Positions 26,801-34,389 of a DNA stretch of 64,000 nt are shown piece by piece (position 1 is the stretch's first letter; every line of letters starts with the position of its first letter). This stretch comes from Candidatus Villigracilis vicinus. Its GTDB lineage: Bacteria > Chloroflexota > Anaerolineae > Anaerolineales > Villigracilaceae. The stretch is taken from contig JADKIL010000019.1 of the NCBI GenBank assembly GCA_016721315.1, positions 140,001 to 204,000 of the forward strand. Direction: 5' to 3'. The notes below the pieces were generated by a model, which saw only the letters and a list, made by a program, of their open reading frames with translations, searched no databases and was not told the DNA's origin. A program made the position numbers and the translations under genes.

Positions 26801-29790
26801 ACATAGGCGATATCGGCATTGAACGTTTCGCGTATCTGACTCCCGATGAGCTGGATCATGTTATCCAGATCTGACTCTGCTACCAATGCCTGAGTGACGG
26901 TACTGATCGCCGAGAGTTCGGCGGCGCGTTCCTCGGTCTCTTTTAGCAGACGCTGGGTCTCATCGAAGAGACGTGCATTTTCGAGCGACACGCCCATGCT
27001 GGCTGCTACAGTCTGCAGCAAGCGCACCTGCGCGTCGCTGAAGGCATATTCTCTTTCATGTTCTTGCACAATAATGAGACCGATCACGCGGTCACTGCCG
27101 ATAATGGGCACGTTGACGCTCGATTTGGCGGCTTCGGTGTTCGGCAACAGACTCAACACCAGCGTTTCGCGTTCGGCAAGGGTGTTGCGCACAAAAGGCT
27201 GGCGGGTCTTTGAGATTTTTTCGAAGGTGCCGCCTTGCAGGGGCGGTTTGGATGGGTACTCGCGGCGTTCACCCTGGATGTATTCATACACGTAATGCAT
27301 GAGGTTGTTTTGGGCGTCGTACAAGCGAATGCCCAGGTTTTCGGTGCGGAGCACTTCACGCAGTTTGTCGCCGGTCAACTCGATAATGGCTTGCGGGTCT
27401 AATTCGGCTGCCAAGCCTTGTTGAATGCTGTTGATCACGGATAGTTCTGTGGCGCGGTCTTCGGTGATCTTTAAGAGGCGCTGGGTTTCATCAAAGAGAC
27501 GGGCGTTTTCGAGCGCCACGCTCATGGCGTTGACCACGGTTTGCAGCAGGCGCACATCTGAGTCATCAAATGCGTTTTCTTTTTCGTAATTGCTGACGCT
27601 GACCATTCCCAAGGCAGCGCCGTCCACGAGAATAGGCACTGCCATGAAAGACTTTTCCATTTGTGTGCCGGGCACCAGCACCGAGCCAAACTCTGTCATA
27701 CGCTCTGGAAGGTTTTCGTTAATTACAAGGGTCTGACGGGTTTCGTAAATTTTCTTCGCAAATCCGCGCAAGGGAATGGGGGATATTTCCAACCGTTTGC
27801 CGTGTTCACGCAGGTAGGGGAAGAAGACTTGGTTGGTCTCCGGCGAAAAGATGCGGATGTCGATATCGAGGGTGTTCATTACCTCGGCTAATTTATCGCC
27901 GACCAGGTCGTAAATGGACTGCATTTCCAGCTTGGATGCCAGACCTTCCTGCACCGAGTTGATGATGGCAAGCTCGGCGGCGCGGTCTTCGGTGATCTTT
28001 AAGAGGCGTTGGGTTTCATCAAAGAGACGGGCGTTTTGCAATGCCACGCCGAGGTTGGCGGACAAAGTTGTGAGCAGGCTGACACTAGACTCTGGGAAGG
28101 CATTTGGCTCATTCGAGTAAAGCGTGATGACGCCGATGACCTTGCCTGTTGACCAAATCGGCGCACTGACGACGCTTTGGGTGAGATCTTCTTCATCGTC
28201 ATCGCCGATCAAAATTGCCGTGTCCATCCCCATTTCGGCTTTTCGCTGGACAATATTTTCATTGATGACCAGTGTGGTGCGGTTTGTAATTGTCCAACCT
28301 GCATACCCAGGTCTAAGTGTCATCGGTTCGATCGGGAAACGGTCACCATGTTCGATGTAATAGGGAGTGGACATGATATTGCTCGCCTCATCATGCATGG
28401 CGATATACATGTCATTGACCTTGAAGTCCTGGCGTATCTTTTCGCCGACCAGCTCGATGATGGCTTGGAAGTCCAGTTCGCGTACCAAGCCTTCGCTGAC
28501 GCTGTTGATAATGGCAAGCTCGGCGGCGCGGTCTTCTGTGATCTTGAGCAGGCGCTGGGTTTCATCGAAGAGACGCGCGTTCTCGAGCGCCACACTCATG
28601 CTGTTGGCGAGAGTTTGCAGCAGGCGCACGTCGCTTTCGCTGAAGGCGTTTTCTTCGAAGCTGGCAAGGTTGATCAGCCCACGTGCTTGTTCACCCGTCA
28701 CTAAAGGAACAAAGACAACAGATTTTTCCGATTCAGTGCCAGGGATAGTGAAGCTACCGTATTTTTTTTCTTCTTCCAACAAGTTTTCATTGATGACCAC
28801 CGTTTCGCGGGTGCTTAGAACATAATGGGTAAAGCCTTGCACTCTGTAGGGTTGTGGCTCAAGGAAGAGACGTTCCCCATTCTCATACATGTATGGATAA
28901 TGGGTCATGTTTGTTTGCGGGTCTTGAATGCGGATGTTCATATCCGTGTTGTGGAAAATCTCGCGGATCTTGTCGCCGACCGCATCATAGATGCCCTGAA
29001 TGTTGAGTTCGGCGGCGAGGGCGGCTTGCACGCTGTTGATGATGGCAAGTTCCGCGTTACGCTCTTCGGTGATCTTGAGCAGGCGCTGGGTCTCGTCGAA
29101 GAGACGCGCGTTCTCGAGCGCGGTTCCCAACGAGGCGGCAATGGTAGACAGCAGGCGCAGTTCAGATTCGCCGTACGCATTCTCGTGCTCATAGTTTTCG
29201 ATTGTGATCAAACCAAGAACGCGGTCATTGCTAATGATTGGCACGGTAATGCCGGATTTGCTTTCGTCTGTTCCGGGCAGGATAGGTGAAATGGCACTAC
29301 CTTCTATACTTGTGTTCCAAATAATAGGCTGGCGTGTCTTAACTATTTTTTCAAACATCCCGCCTTTTAGAGGTGGAGTGGATGCTATTTCAAGTCGTTC
29401 CCCATGTTCATATTCATAAAGGTAGTGAATGAGGTTGGTTTTCTCGTCATACCAACGAATCCCAAGATTGTCTGTGCTGAGCACTTCGCTTAATTTGTCG
29501 CCGACCAGGTTCACGATGGCCTGGAAATCCAATTCGGCGGCGAGTCCCTGCTGGATGGAGTTGATGATCTGCAACTCGGCAACGCGTTCCTGCTCGGCTT
29601 TGAAGAGCCGAGCATTTTCCTCCAAAAGCCGCGCGTTTTCGAGTGCAAGATCTTCAGATATTGGTCTTGATGTTGAACGGGGAGATTTCGCTTTTTGTGA
29701 AGAACCGCCAAGGGCAGTCCGCTTTTTATCAGCGGACACTTGGCGGTCTTTTTTAACAGCTTTCCGTACGGACGATGACTTTCCTGCCAT
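23830..29790 (-). CDS. Giant soluble hybrid histidine kinase with eight GAF domains
   Basis: This 1986-aa cytoplasmic protein has a basic N-terminus and a coiled coil (LALENARLLEENARLF). Eight GAF units of about 170 aa are joined by near-identical linkers (RLFDETQRLLKITEDRAAEL). HisKA follows (FLANMSHELRTPLNAI, His1494), then HATPase (NLLSNAAKF, DTGIGI, GGTGLGL) and two receivers (LVIDDDPDATY with ILLDILMP; VLTVDDDPQIV with ILLDIMMP). In the second receiver the usual KP dipeptide is replaced (IMRKQG). It is the first gene of a unit with the overlapping receiver gene and the receiver-PP2C. GAGG precedes the ATG and a strong promoter is at 29821-29849. The ligand is unknown. Confidence 0.93.
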   Translation of the reverse strand: MAGKSSSVRKAVKKDRQVSADKKRTALGGSSQKAKSPRSTSRPISEDLALENARLLEENARLFKAEQERVAELQIINSIQQGLAAELDFQAIVNLVGDKLSEVLSTDNLGIRWYDEKTNLIHYLYEYEHGERLEIASTPPLKGGMFEKIVKTRQPIIWNTSIEGSAISPILPGTDESKSGITVPIISNDRVLGLITIENYEHENAYGESELRLLSTIAASLGTALENARLFDETQRLLKITEERNAELAIINSVQAALAAELNIQGIYDAVGDKIREIFHNTDMNIRIQDPQTNMTHYPYMYENGERLFLEPQPYRVQGFTHYVLSTRETVVINENLLEEEKKYGSFTIPGTESEKSVVFVPLVTGEQARGLINLASFEENAFSESDVRLLQTLANSMSVALENARLFDETQRLLKITEDRAAELAIINSVSEGLVRELDFQAIIELVGEKIRQDFKVNDMYIAMHDEASNIMSTPYYIEHGDRFPIEPMTLRPGYAGWTITNRTTLVINENIVQRKAEMGMDTAILIGDDDEEDLTQSVVSAPIWSTGKVIGVITLYSNEPNAFPESSVSLLTTLSANLGVALQNARLFDETQRLLKITEDRAAELAIINSVQEGLASKLEMQSIYDLVGDKLAEVMNTLDIDIRIFSPETNQVFFPYLREHGKRLEISPIPLRGFAKKIYETRQTLVINENLPERMTEFGSVLVPGTQMEKSFMAVPILVDGAALGMVSVSNYEKENAFDDSDVRLLQTVVNAMSVALENARLFDETQRLLKITEDRATELSVINSIQQGLAAELDPQAIIELTGDKLREVLRTENLGIRLYDAQNNLMHYVYEYIQGERREYPSKPPLQGGTFEKISKTRQPFVRNTLAERETLVLSLLPNTEAAKSSVNVPIIGSDRVIGLIIVQEHEREYAFSDAQVRLLQTVAASMGVSLENARLFDETQRLLKETEERAAELSAISTVTQALVAESDLDNMIQLIGSQIRETFNADIAYVALLDPQSNTIQFPYQYGDIIDPIPYGDGMTSRIIRDGLPLIFNRNVEEQSSALGIQRLGRKARSYLGVPIIAGRETIGVLSVQSTQKEGVFDEDALRLLSTVAANAGTAIKTARLHVETQRRAREMSILTDVGRDISASLDAATVLESIATHARELLDGDLSALFLPEENGRIFRAIAAVGDEAEELKNDTITTGEGLLGNIALTKKAEIVNDTNNDPRALIIAGTDSSPDEHMLAIPLLANDELKGLMAVWRHGKDNEFSEAEMEFMNNLARQAVIAIQNTQLFEESQSLLKQTEQRAAELAILNNVSESMTRTLDVRAVTRNVGNKVQEIFNAEIVDILLYNPATNIVQLTYSYSDNEYYEEEPPWELGEGLTSKIIITKQPLLLNTAEEINENGAAAYITAPVDEEEIKSYMGVPIMVGDRVLGVVDVQSYQASAFNEGNLRLLQTLSANMGVAIENARLFNETQRLFDEAQEARKAAEHANQAKSAFLANMSHELRTPLNAIIGFTRIVRRKGEEALPEKQLENLDKVLSSSEHLLNLINTVLDIAKIEAGRMDVQAANFNINSLIDACTATATPLLKPTVRLVKQMDGDLGVIHSDQDKIKQIVLNLLSNAAKFTSAGKVTLQASRENEMLTVHVSDTGIGISEEALGRIFEEFQQADTSTTRQYGGTGLGLTISRNLARLLGGDLTAASQPGKGSTFTLSVPIQYGTKPASSPNPETALLQQLGTTTKTDTSKKLILVIDDDPDATYLLRENLGPEEFEIVGARNGITGQEKARELKPDAILLDILMPDKDGWQVLHDLKSDPATTNIPIILLTIVDKKALGMRLGAAAYLLKPLNPVEVLSTLRKVIKPKENARIHVLTVDDDPQIVEMLSQLLLESEFRLESALDGEAGLAAIEAERPDVILLDIMMPKLDGFSVIERLREKPETRELPIIVISAKELSDDEITRLRESVVFIMRKQGFNGEKLAQEIKHTVQYGNYLENA

Positions 29791-29820
29791 TCCGTTGCTC
29801 CTCGCTCGAATATGCCTGCA

Positions 29821-29849
29821 AGTTTACATTTTTATATACCTTTAGTCAA
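29821..29849 (-). promoter_or_regulatory. Promoter of the eight-GAF kinase operon
   Basis: On the minus strand TTGACT (complement of 29844-29849), a 17-bp spacer ending in ATG and TAAACT (complement of 29821-29826) are followed by a short leader with a GAGG site. It matches the 22205-22233 promoter in -35, spacer length and -10. Confidence 0.75.
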
Positions 29850-29873
29850 CGCAATTCCCTGAAAGAGGTTGAA

Positions 29874-30856
29874 TTAGGGGAGAATTTTTTTGATATTCTG
29901 GACTGGCGTTTGGATGACCATGTCACAGCCGGGCCAGACCGCATCCACGCCCGCCTCTTTTGACCTTTGAACTGTCTCTACAACCATGCTTTCATCACCC
30001 TGCCACAACACACTAACCGGATCCAAATTACCGAAGAGTAGCATGTCTTTTAATGCTGCTCGTGCAGTGTTTAAATCGGTTAGTTGATCTACCGAGATGG
30101 CATTGGCTCCTGCTTGTGCCAACAGATGCATGGCTGGGTCTGTTTTTCCACATACCGAAAGTACGCGTACCCCGTTCAATTTTTTGTGCAACGTCTGTAA
30201 AGGTGGTAATACGAACTGCTCGAACTTTGCCGGTCCGATGAACCCGGGTGAGCCGCCCATTTCGTGAATGGTAATAAAATCTGCACCGGCTTGCAGGTAT
30301 GCATTGCCGATCTCTGCCAGAAAAGATGAAAGTTGAGAGAGTGCATCCAAAACCAATTGCGGCTCTTTTTTCATTTCACCAAATAAGTTTTGCACCTTGC
30401 AGATATAGATCATGAGCGTGTACGGTCCGGGGATGATGCCAGAAATAACGGTGCGATCTCCAATATCTTTTTTCACCAGCCTGATCGCATCGCAAATCAA
30501 CTCGATCCTTCCCTTTTTCCAATCGCTACTCTCTAATGCTCTGATCTCTTTTGTGCTCTGGAACAGTAGTTTTTTGACCTGTGGAAATTGCATCTCTTCG
30601 TCATCGTAAAAATCAAGTCTGCGCCTAAGGCTTCAGCTGGAGAGCACAGATCCAGCGGTAGTGCCGCAGAGGGCATACCCGTCAACTTGAAAGTACTTGC
30701 GGCTGCCTTTGCCATCTTATGTGCATCATGATGAACTTCTTTAAGAGATAGTCCCTCGCTTTTCAACCCCTCTGCTGTAACATGGATCAACCCGCTAAAT
30801 GCAGGTGTTGAACTACTCTTCTCGCCGTTCAATAATTTCAAAATCTCAGCACGCAT
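29874..30856 (-). CDS. UroD-family (MtaA/CmuA-type) cobalamin methyltransferase, frameshifted
   Basis: Two minus-strand frames together form one uroporphyrinogen-decarboxylase-fold methyltransferase of about 327 aa. The N-terminal part (from ATG 30856, GGAGG upstream) ends in PLDLCSPAEALGADLIF. The C-terminal part resumes with YDDEEMQFPQVKK and includes SGIIPGPYTLM, GADFITIHEMGGSPGF, VCGKTDPAMHLLAQAGANAIS and FGNLDPVSVLWQG. Adding one base to the A-run at 30608-30612 joins them (983 nt becomes 984). Such enzymes move methyl groups to or from corrinoid proteins or coenzyme thiols. It clusters with a homocysteine-type methyltransferase and an ASKHA corrinoid activator. The break may be a sequencing error or a true lesion. 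Confidence 0.8.
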
Positions 30857-30875
30857 CACAACCTCCACTTACGAA

Positions 30876-30918
30876 TTACGGATTACGAACCGCGCAAAAC
30901 GCAATTCGTAATCCGTAA
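30876..30918. repeat. Palindromic intergenic repeat
   Basis: TTACGGATTACGAA (30876-30889) and TTCGTAATCCGTAA (30905-30918) are perfect 14-bp inverted arms with a 15-nt spacer. They fill the gap between the two methyltransferase genes. No T-tract follows, so a simple terminator is unlikely. Confidence 0.8.
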
Positions 30919-30952
30919 CTGACTGTTATCCACAGAGTATTTTTACTGGCAA

Positions 30953-31834
30953 CTAGTTCTTCACTGCCTTTGCGATCGCGGCAATATGCTCCGGTGTGTT
31001 GCCGCAGCACCCACCGACCACTTTCGCGCCCATGGCGACATACTTTTTGGCGTAATTGCCCATGTCTTCAGGGGTCATATCGTACACGCCTTGTTCGGTC
31101 TCCAAGTCCATATGTGGGACGCCCGCATTCGGTTTGACCCATAATGGGAAATCCGGTTTGGTGGTTTGATATTCTTTAATAACGGCTTCCATATTATCGA
31201 GAGTTGTGCCGCAGTTTGCACCGACAAGCACCGCGCCCATCTCGGAGTAGCGCTTCATCACGTCCTTGGGCTTGACGCCCATCATGGTGCGTGTGCCGCG
31301 GTCATAGCTGAACGATACTACGATGGGCAGGTCGGTCACCGAGCGTGCGCCTTCAAAGGCAGCTGTCGTTTCTTCGAATGCGAACATCGTTTCGATCAAC
31401 AGCAAATCCACACCGCCTTCGGCAAGCGCTTTTGCCTGTTCTGCAAACGTCGCACGGACGTCATCTACTTCAAGTGGACCATACGGTTTGATGATACCGC
31501 CCACCGGTCCCATGGAACCGGCAACCAGTCCATTGTTCAATGAAGCGGCTTTACGGGCGATTTCCACTGCGCGCATGTTCACTTCAGGAGTACGATCCTG
31601 ATACTTCGAGTCTTTCATGCGCATGCGAGTCCCGCCGAAAGTGCAAGTCAGAATGATATCTGACCCAGCCTGAGCGAAGGAAGAGGCGAGCTTCAACAGC
31701 GTATCCGGGTCATCAATGATGAGATCTTCCGGCGGCTTGCCGGGTTTGAGTCCCATCTTCTGTAGATTTGATCCCGTTGCTCCATCCGCAACCAGAATTT
31801 CCCCACTGTTTAATCGTTCCAAAAACTTATTCAT
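30953..31834 (-). CDS. Homocysteine S-methyltransferase-family protein
   Basis: This 293-aa TIM-barrel of the homocysteine/betaine methyltransferase family resembles the MetH N-terminal module. It has the start motif ILVADGATGSNLQKMGL, the substrate and zinc strand IILTCTFGGTRMRM, the Cys ligand in LVGANCGTTLDNM and the Cys pair in VVGGCCGNTPEHI. It would move a methyl group to a thiol through bound zinc. AAGGAG precedes the ATG. Its neighbours are a UroD-type methyltransferase and the ASKHA activator, pointing to a corrinoid-dependent methyl-transfer route. No corrinoid-binding protein gene is in the window, so the methyl donor and acceptor are unknown. Confidence 0.88.
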   Translation of the reverse strand: MNKFLERLNSGEILVADGATGSNLQKMGLKPGKPPEDLIIDDPDTLLKLASSFAQAGSDIILTCTFGGTRMRMKDSKYQDRTPEVNMRAVEIARKAASLNNGLVAGSMGPVGGIIKPYGPLEVDDVRATFAEQAKALAEGGVDLLLIETMFAFEETTAAFEGARSVTDLPIVVSFSYDRGTRTMMGVKPKDVMKRYSEMGAVLVGANCGTTLDNMEAVIKEYQTTKPDFPLWVKPNAGVPHMDLETEQGVYDMTPEDMGNYAKKYVAMGAKVVGGCCGNTPEHIAAIAKAVKN

Positions 31835-31852
31835 ACCTGCTCTCCTTAATTA

Positions 31853-31913
31853 ACCACAAAGGGTCGCGAAAGGTCACAAAGGAAAAGATTTAAACCTTTG
31901 TCTCCTTCGTGGT
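31853..31913. repeat. Degenerate palindromic intergenic repeat (ACCAC/GTGGT family)
   Basis: The outer arms ACCAC (31853-31857)/GTGGT (31909-31913) and inner arms ACAAAGG (31876-31882)/CCTTTGT (31895-31901) form an imperfect palindrome. It fills the gap between the ASKHA and methyltransferase genes. Its sequence style resembles the elements at 33961-34020 and 40389-40432. Confidence 0.65.
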
Positions 31914-31919
31914 AAAAAA

Positions 31920-33953
31920 TTATTTCATGAAATTTTTCGCCAATGGATCCGTTTTTCGATTTGGGATCAAGTGCGCGATATGTTCGAACGGTTCGCTCAT
32001 ATGGGGGAAACTTGTCGCCAGCATGAACTGGTTTTGGAATTCCGGGTCGGTAGGTAATTCAAAGCGCTCCACTTTGCGAGTGACTGCATCGATCTCATTG
32101 CGCTTTTCGATATTCAATAACGCAATTCTCGCGCCATCGCCCGCGGCATTTCCAACCGCATACACATTATCCAACTCGCAATCAGGGATTAGCCCGATCA
32201 ACATGGCTTTTTCTTTATCAATATAACTTCCAAAGCCGCCAGCGAGGATGATTTTATCAGGGCTTTGCAAATCCATGCGCTTTAATAATGTACGTGCGGC
32301 GGTGAAGAGTGCCGCCTTCGCCAATTGAATTTGGCGCACATCCTGCTGTGTGATCGGAATGTCGCGCCCGATGGATGTCTCTTCTTTCCAGGCGATTACA
32401 TACTCCCAGCCAGATTCTCCCTGACGAACGCGCTTCGAGTCCAGGTCTTTCTTGAACTTGCCTCGGGAATCTACGATGCCCGCCCGGAATAATTCTGCCA
32501 CCGAGTCGATGATCGCCGAACCACAGATGCCTTTGACCTGACCGGTAAACTCCGCATGGTCGGTGTTCCAACCTTCCACGCCGATGACCTTATACTTCGG
32601 TTCGAGGGTTGTCTCATCTATATGAACCCGTTCCATTGCGCCCGGTGCAGCCCGCATGCCATATTCCACATGTGCGCCTTCGAGGGCAGGTCCCGTCGGT
32701 GTGGATGTACACACCAGCCGTTTACGATTGCCCAAAACCAACTCCGCGTTGGTGCCGACGTCGATCAGCAGCCAGTTCTCATCCTGCTTGTGCGGCTCTT
32801 CTGCAAGGATGACTGCACTTGTATCCGCGCCTACGAATGAAGCGATGGTGGGGAGTACATGGATGTTGCCCGAGGCGTTGATGTGCAAGCCCAACTCTCT
32901 CGCCTTTATATCCACCGATTTGTGAATGGTTGGTACGAAAGGAGCCAGCCCCAGGTCTTTGGGGTGTAAATTCAAGAGCACATGGTGCATGGTGGAGTTG
33001 CCCACCAGAACCATCTCAAGGATCTCGTCCATCTTAATATGAGCTGTCTTTGCCGCTTGTTTCAGCAGTTTGTTCAATGTGCTTATGATTGCTTTGTGTA
33101 ATTTTTCCAAACCGTCGGGCTGGTCGATCGCGTACTGAATGCGCGACATGACATCTTCGCCATACACGATCTGCGGATTCATTTCTGACTCGGCAGCGAG
33201 CATTTCGCCTGTACGCAGATTGCACAAATACAAAGCGACCGTTGTCGAGCCGATATCCACTGCCGCGCCGTAGCTATCTTCGTGATAACCTGGCTGGACG
33301 GAGATGATCTCCTTGTCGTTCCAAACCGAAACAGTTACGCTCCATTTGGCATCGCGGAGGGTCTTCGATAACGTTCGCATGCATTGATAATCGATCTGGA
33401 GATCGTACCAGCGCGGAAGGTTCTCTTCACCATTGCGTACCAGTCCCATGGAGGTTTCCAGTCCTTTTGCAAGACGCTCCCAATCTGCTATGGGACGTTC
33501 CAGCGTGGGCGGACTCATCGTCACCAGATATTTGCGGATCGCAGGCTTAACTTCAATCGCCCGGTCACGCGCACTCTTGCGGACGATCTGCTTATTGCCG
33601 CGGCTTTCTTCGGGCACATTGATGAGTACGTCACCGCAAATTTTTGCCTGGCACGAGAGGCGCACTTGACCGATCTCCCAGCCTTTATCTTTTAATAACT
33701 TGGGTCTGCGTTCGAGGTAGGCGCGTTCTTCGTTGCCAACAGGGGAGAGATTTTCGCGGCTCGACTCGATGTTGTACTTCTCGAAGCGACCCGCCTCCAC
33801 CAAGACCATGCACTTGCCGCAGGTGGCATTCTCGGCGCAAATGGACTCGATCTCCACACCCAATTCACGCGCCGCAGAACGAATGGACATGCCTTCGTCT
33901 GCCTGTCCGCGCCGACCGGAAGGTTGCAGGATGATGTTATGTTTTTTTGTCAT
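31920..33953 (-). CDS. Ferredoxin-ASKHA reductive activator of corrinoid proteins
   Basis: This 677-aa protein has an N-terminal [2Fe-2S] ferredoxin domain (CAENATCGKCMV, with further Cys in LSCQAKICGD) and a large ASKHA domain (GAAVDIGSTTVALYL, LVGNSTMHHVLL, LLIDVGTNAELVLG, IILAGGFGSYID). This is the DUF4445/RACo architecture. The family uses ATP to push an electron onto inactive Co(II) corrinoid, restoring Co(I) in methyltransferase systems. The ATG at 33953 is preferred over one 10 codons upstream, because the ferredoxin fold begins soon after it and the longer start lies in the repeat at 33961-34020. It supports a corrinoid-dependent function for the two downstream methyltransferases. Confidence 0.9.
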   Translation of the reverse strand: MTKKHNIILQPSGRRGQADEGMSIRSAARELGVEIESICAENATCGKCMVLVEAGRFEKYNIESSRENLSPVGNEERAYLERRPKLLKDKGWEIGQVRLSCQAKICGDVLINVPEESRGNKQIVRKSARDRAIEVKPAIRKYLVTMSPPTLERPIADWERLAKGLETSMGLVRNGEENLPRWYDLQIDYQCMRTLSKTLRDAKWSVTVSVWNDKEIISVQPGYHEDSYGAAVDIGSTTVALYLCNLRTGEMLAAESEMNPQIVYGEDVMSRIQYAIDQPDGLEKLHKAIISTLNKLLKQAAKTAHIKMDEILEMVLVGNSTMHHVLLNLHPKDLGLAPFVPTIHKSVDIKARELGLHINASGNIHVLPTIASFVGADTSAVILAEEPHKQDENWLLIDVGTNAELVLGNRKRLVCTSTPTGPALEGAHVEYGMRAAPGAMERVHIDETTLEPKYKVIGVEGWNTDHAEFTGQVKGICGSAIIDSVAELFRAGIVDSRGKFKKDLDSKRVRQGESGWEYVIAWKEETSIGRDIPITQQDVRQIQLAKAALFTAARTLLKRMDLQSPDKIILAGGFGSYIDKEKAMLIGLIPDCELDNVYAVGNAAGDGARIALLNIEKRNEIDAVTRKVERFELPTDPEFQNQFMLATSFPHMSEPFEHIAHLIPNRKTDPLAKNFMK

Positions 33954-33960
33954 ATTATTT

Positions 33961-34020
33961 ACCACAGAGAACACCGAGGACACGGAGAAGAATAAAAAAA
34001 GCTCCGTGTCCTCGGCGGTG
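33961..34020. repeat. Palindromic intergenic repeat (ACCAC/GTGGT family)
   Basis: CCGAGGACACGGAG (33974-33987) and CTCCGTGTCCTCGG (34002-34015) are perfect 14-bp arms around an A-rich loop, with ACCACAGAGA to the left. It lies between the small virulence-factor-family gene and the ASKHA gene. Confidence 0.8.
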
Positions 34021-34026
34021 AAATCT

Positions 34027-34311
34027 CTAAACTTGTTCCCGTCTTGGAATTTCGACTCGTGCGCCTTCTGTTTCCAACTCGGCGATTAACGCCTCAGCGA
34101 TCTCTTCCGGTGTGCCTTCGCGCTCGATCCACTGCCCGCGTTTGTATTGTTTTGCGTAATCCGTTGTAGATGTTGCTCCAATTGCCATCGCATATGCGTC
34201 GATCTTGTTCTGGATCTTTTGCGAAAGTTCCTTCTTTATTGTTCGTCCGTCTCCTTCAACCGTGAAGGATTGCGGAATTTCTTTCCAATACATCACTCGA
34301 TATTTTGCCAT
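34027..34311 (-). CDS. Small 'virulence factor' (PF13769-like) protein
   Basis: This 94-aa soluble protein reads AKYRVMYWKEIPQSFTVEGD, then a helix with KIQNKIDAYAMAIGATSTTDY, GQWIEREGTPEEIAEALIAELE and a basic end. It resembles the short family named 'virulence factor' in Pfam, which has no known activity despite its name. I know the family to co-occur with ASKHA activators and corrinoid methyltransferases, as it does here, so a role in that pathway is more likely than virulence. It is the first gene of the cluster. TATAAT lies 18 nt before the ATG, with GAGG between. Confidence 0.7.
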   Translation of the reverse strand: MAKYRVMYWKEIPQSFTVEGDGRTIKKELSQKIQNKIDAYAMAIGATSTTDYAKQYKRGQWIEREGTPEEIAEALIAELETEGARVEIPRREQV

Positions 34312-34329
34312 TGCGTGTAACCTCGTTAA

Positions 34330-34335
34330 ATTATA
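34330..34335 (-). promoter_or_regulatory. -10 element upstream of the methyltransferase cluster
   Basis: The minus strand reads TATAAT (complement of 34330-34335) in an AT-rich stretch 18 nt before the first gene of the cluster. No convincing -35 is visible. Confidence 0.4.
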
Positions 34336-34389
34336 TATAATTTATGAGAGAGATTTTACGGGATGATAGGCTGTCGGTCAATGGAAAAA

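Noticed and set aside
16886..29845. Many plus-strand frames of 60-175 aa opposite the giant kinases
   Set aside because: They repeat with the GAF modules and are mirror images of them. No ribosome binding sites or family motifs are seen.
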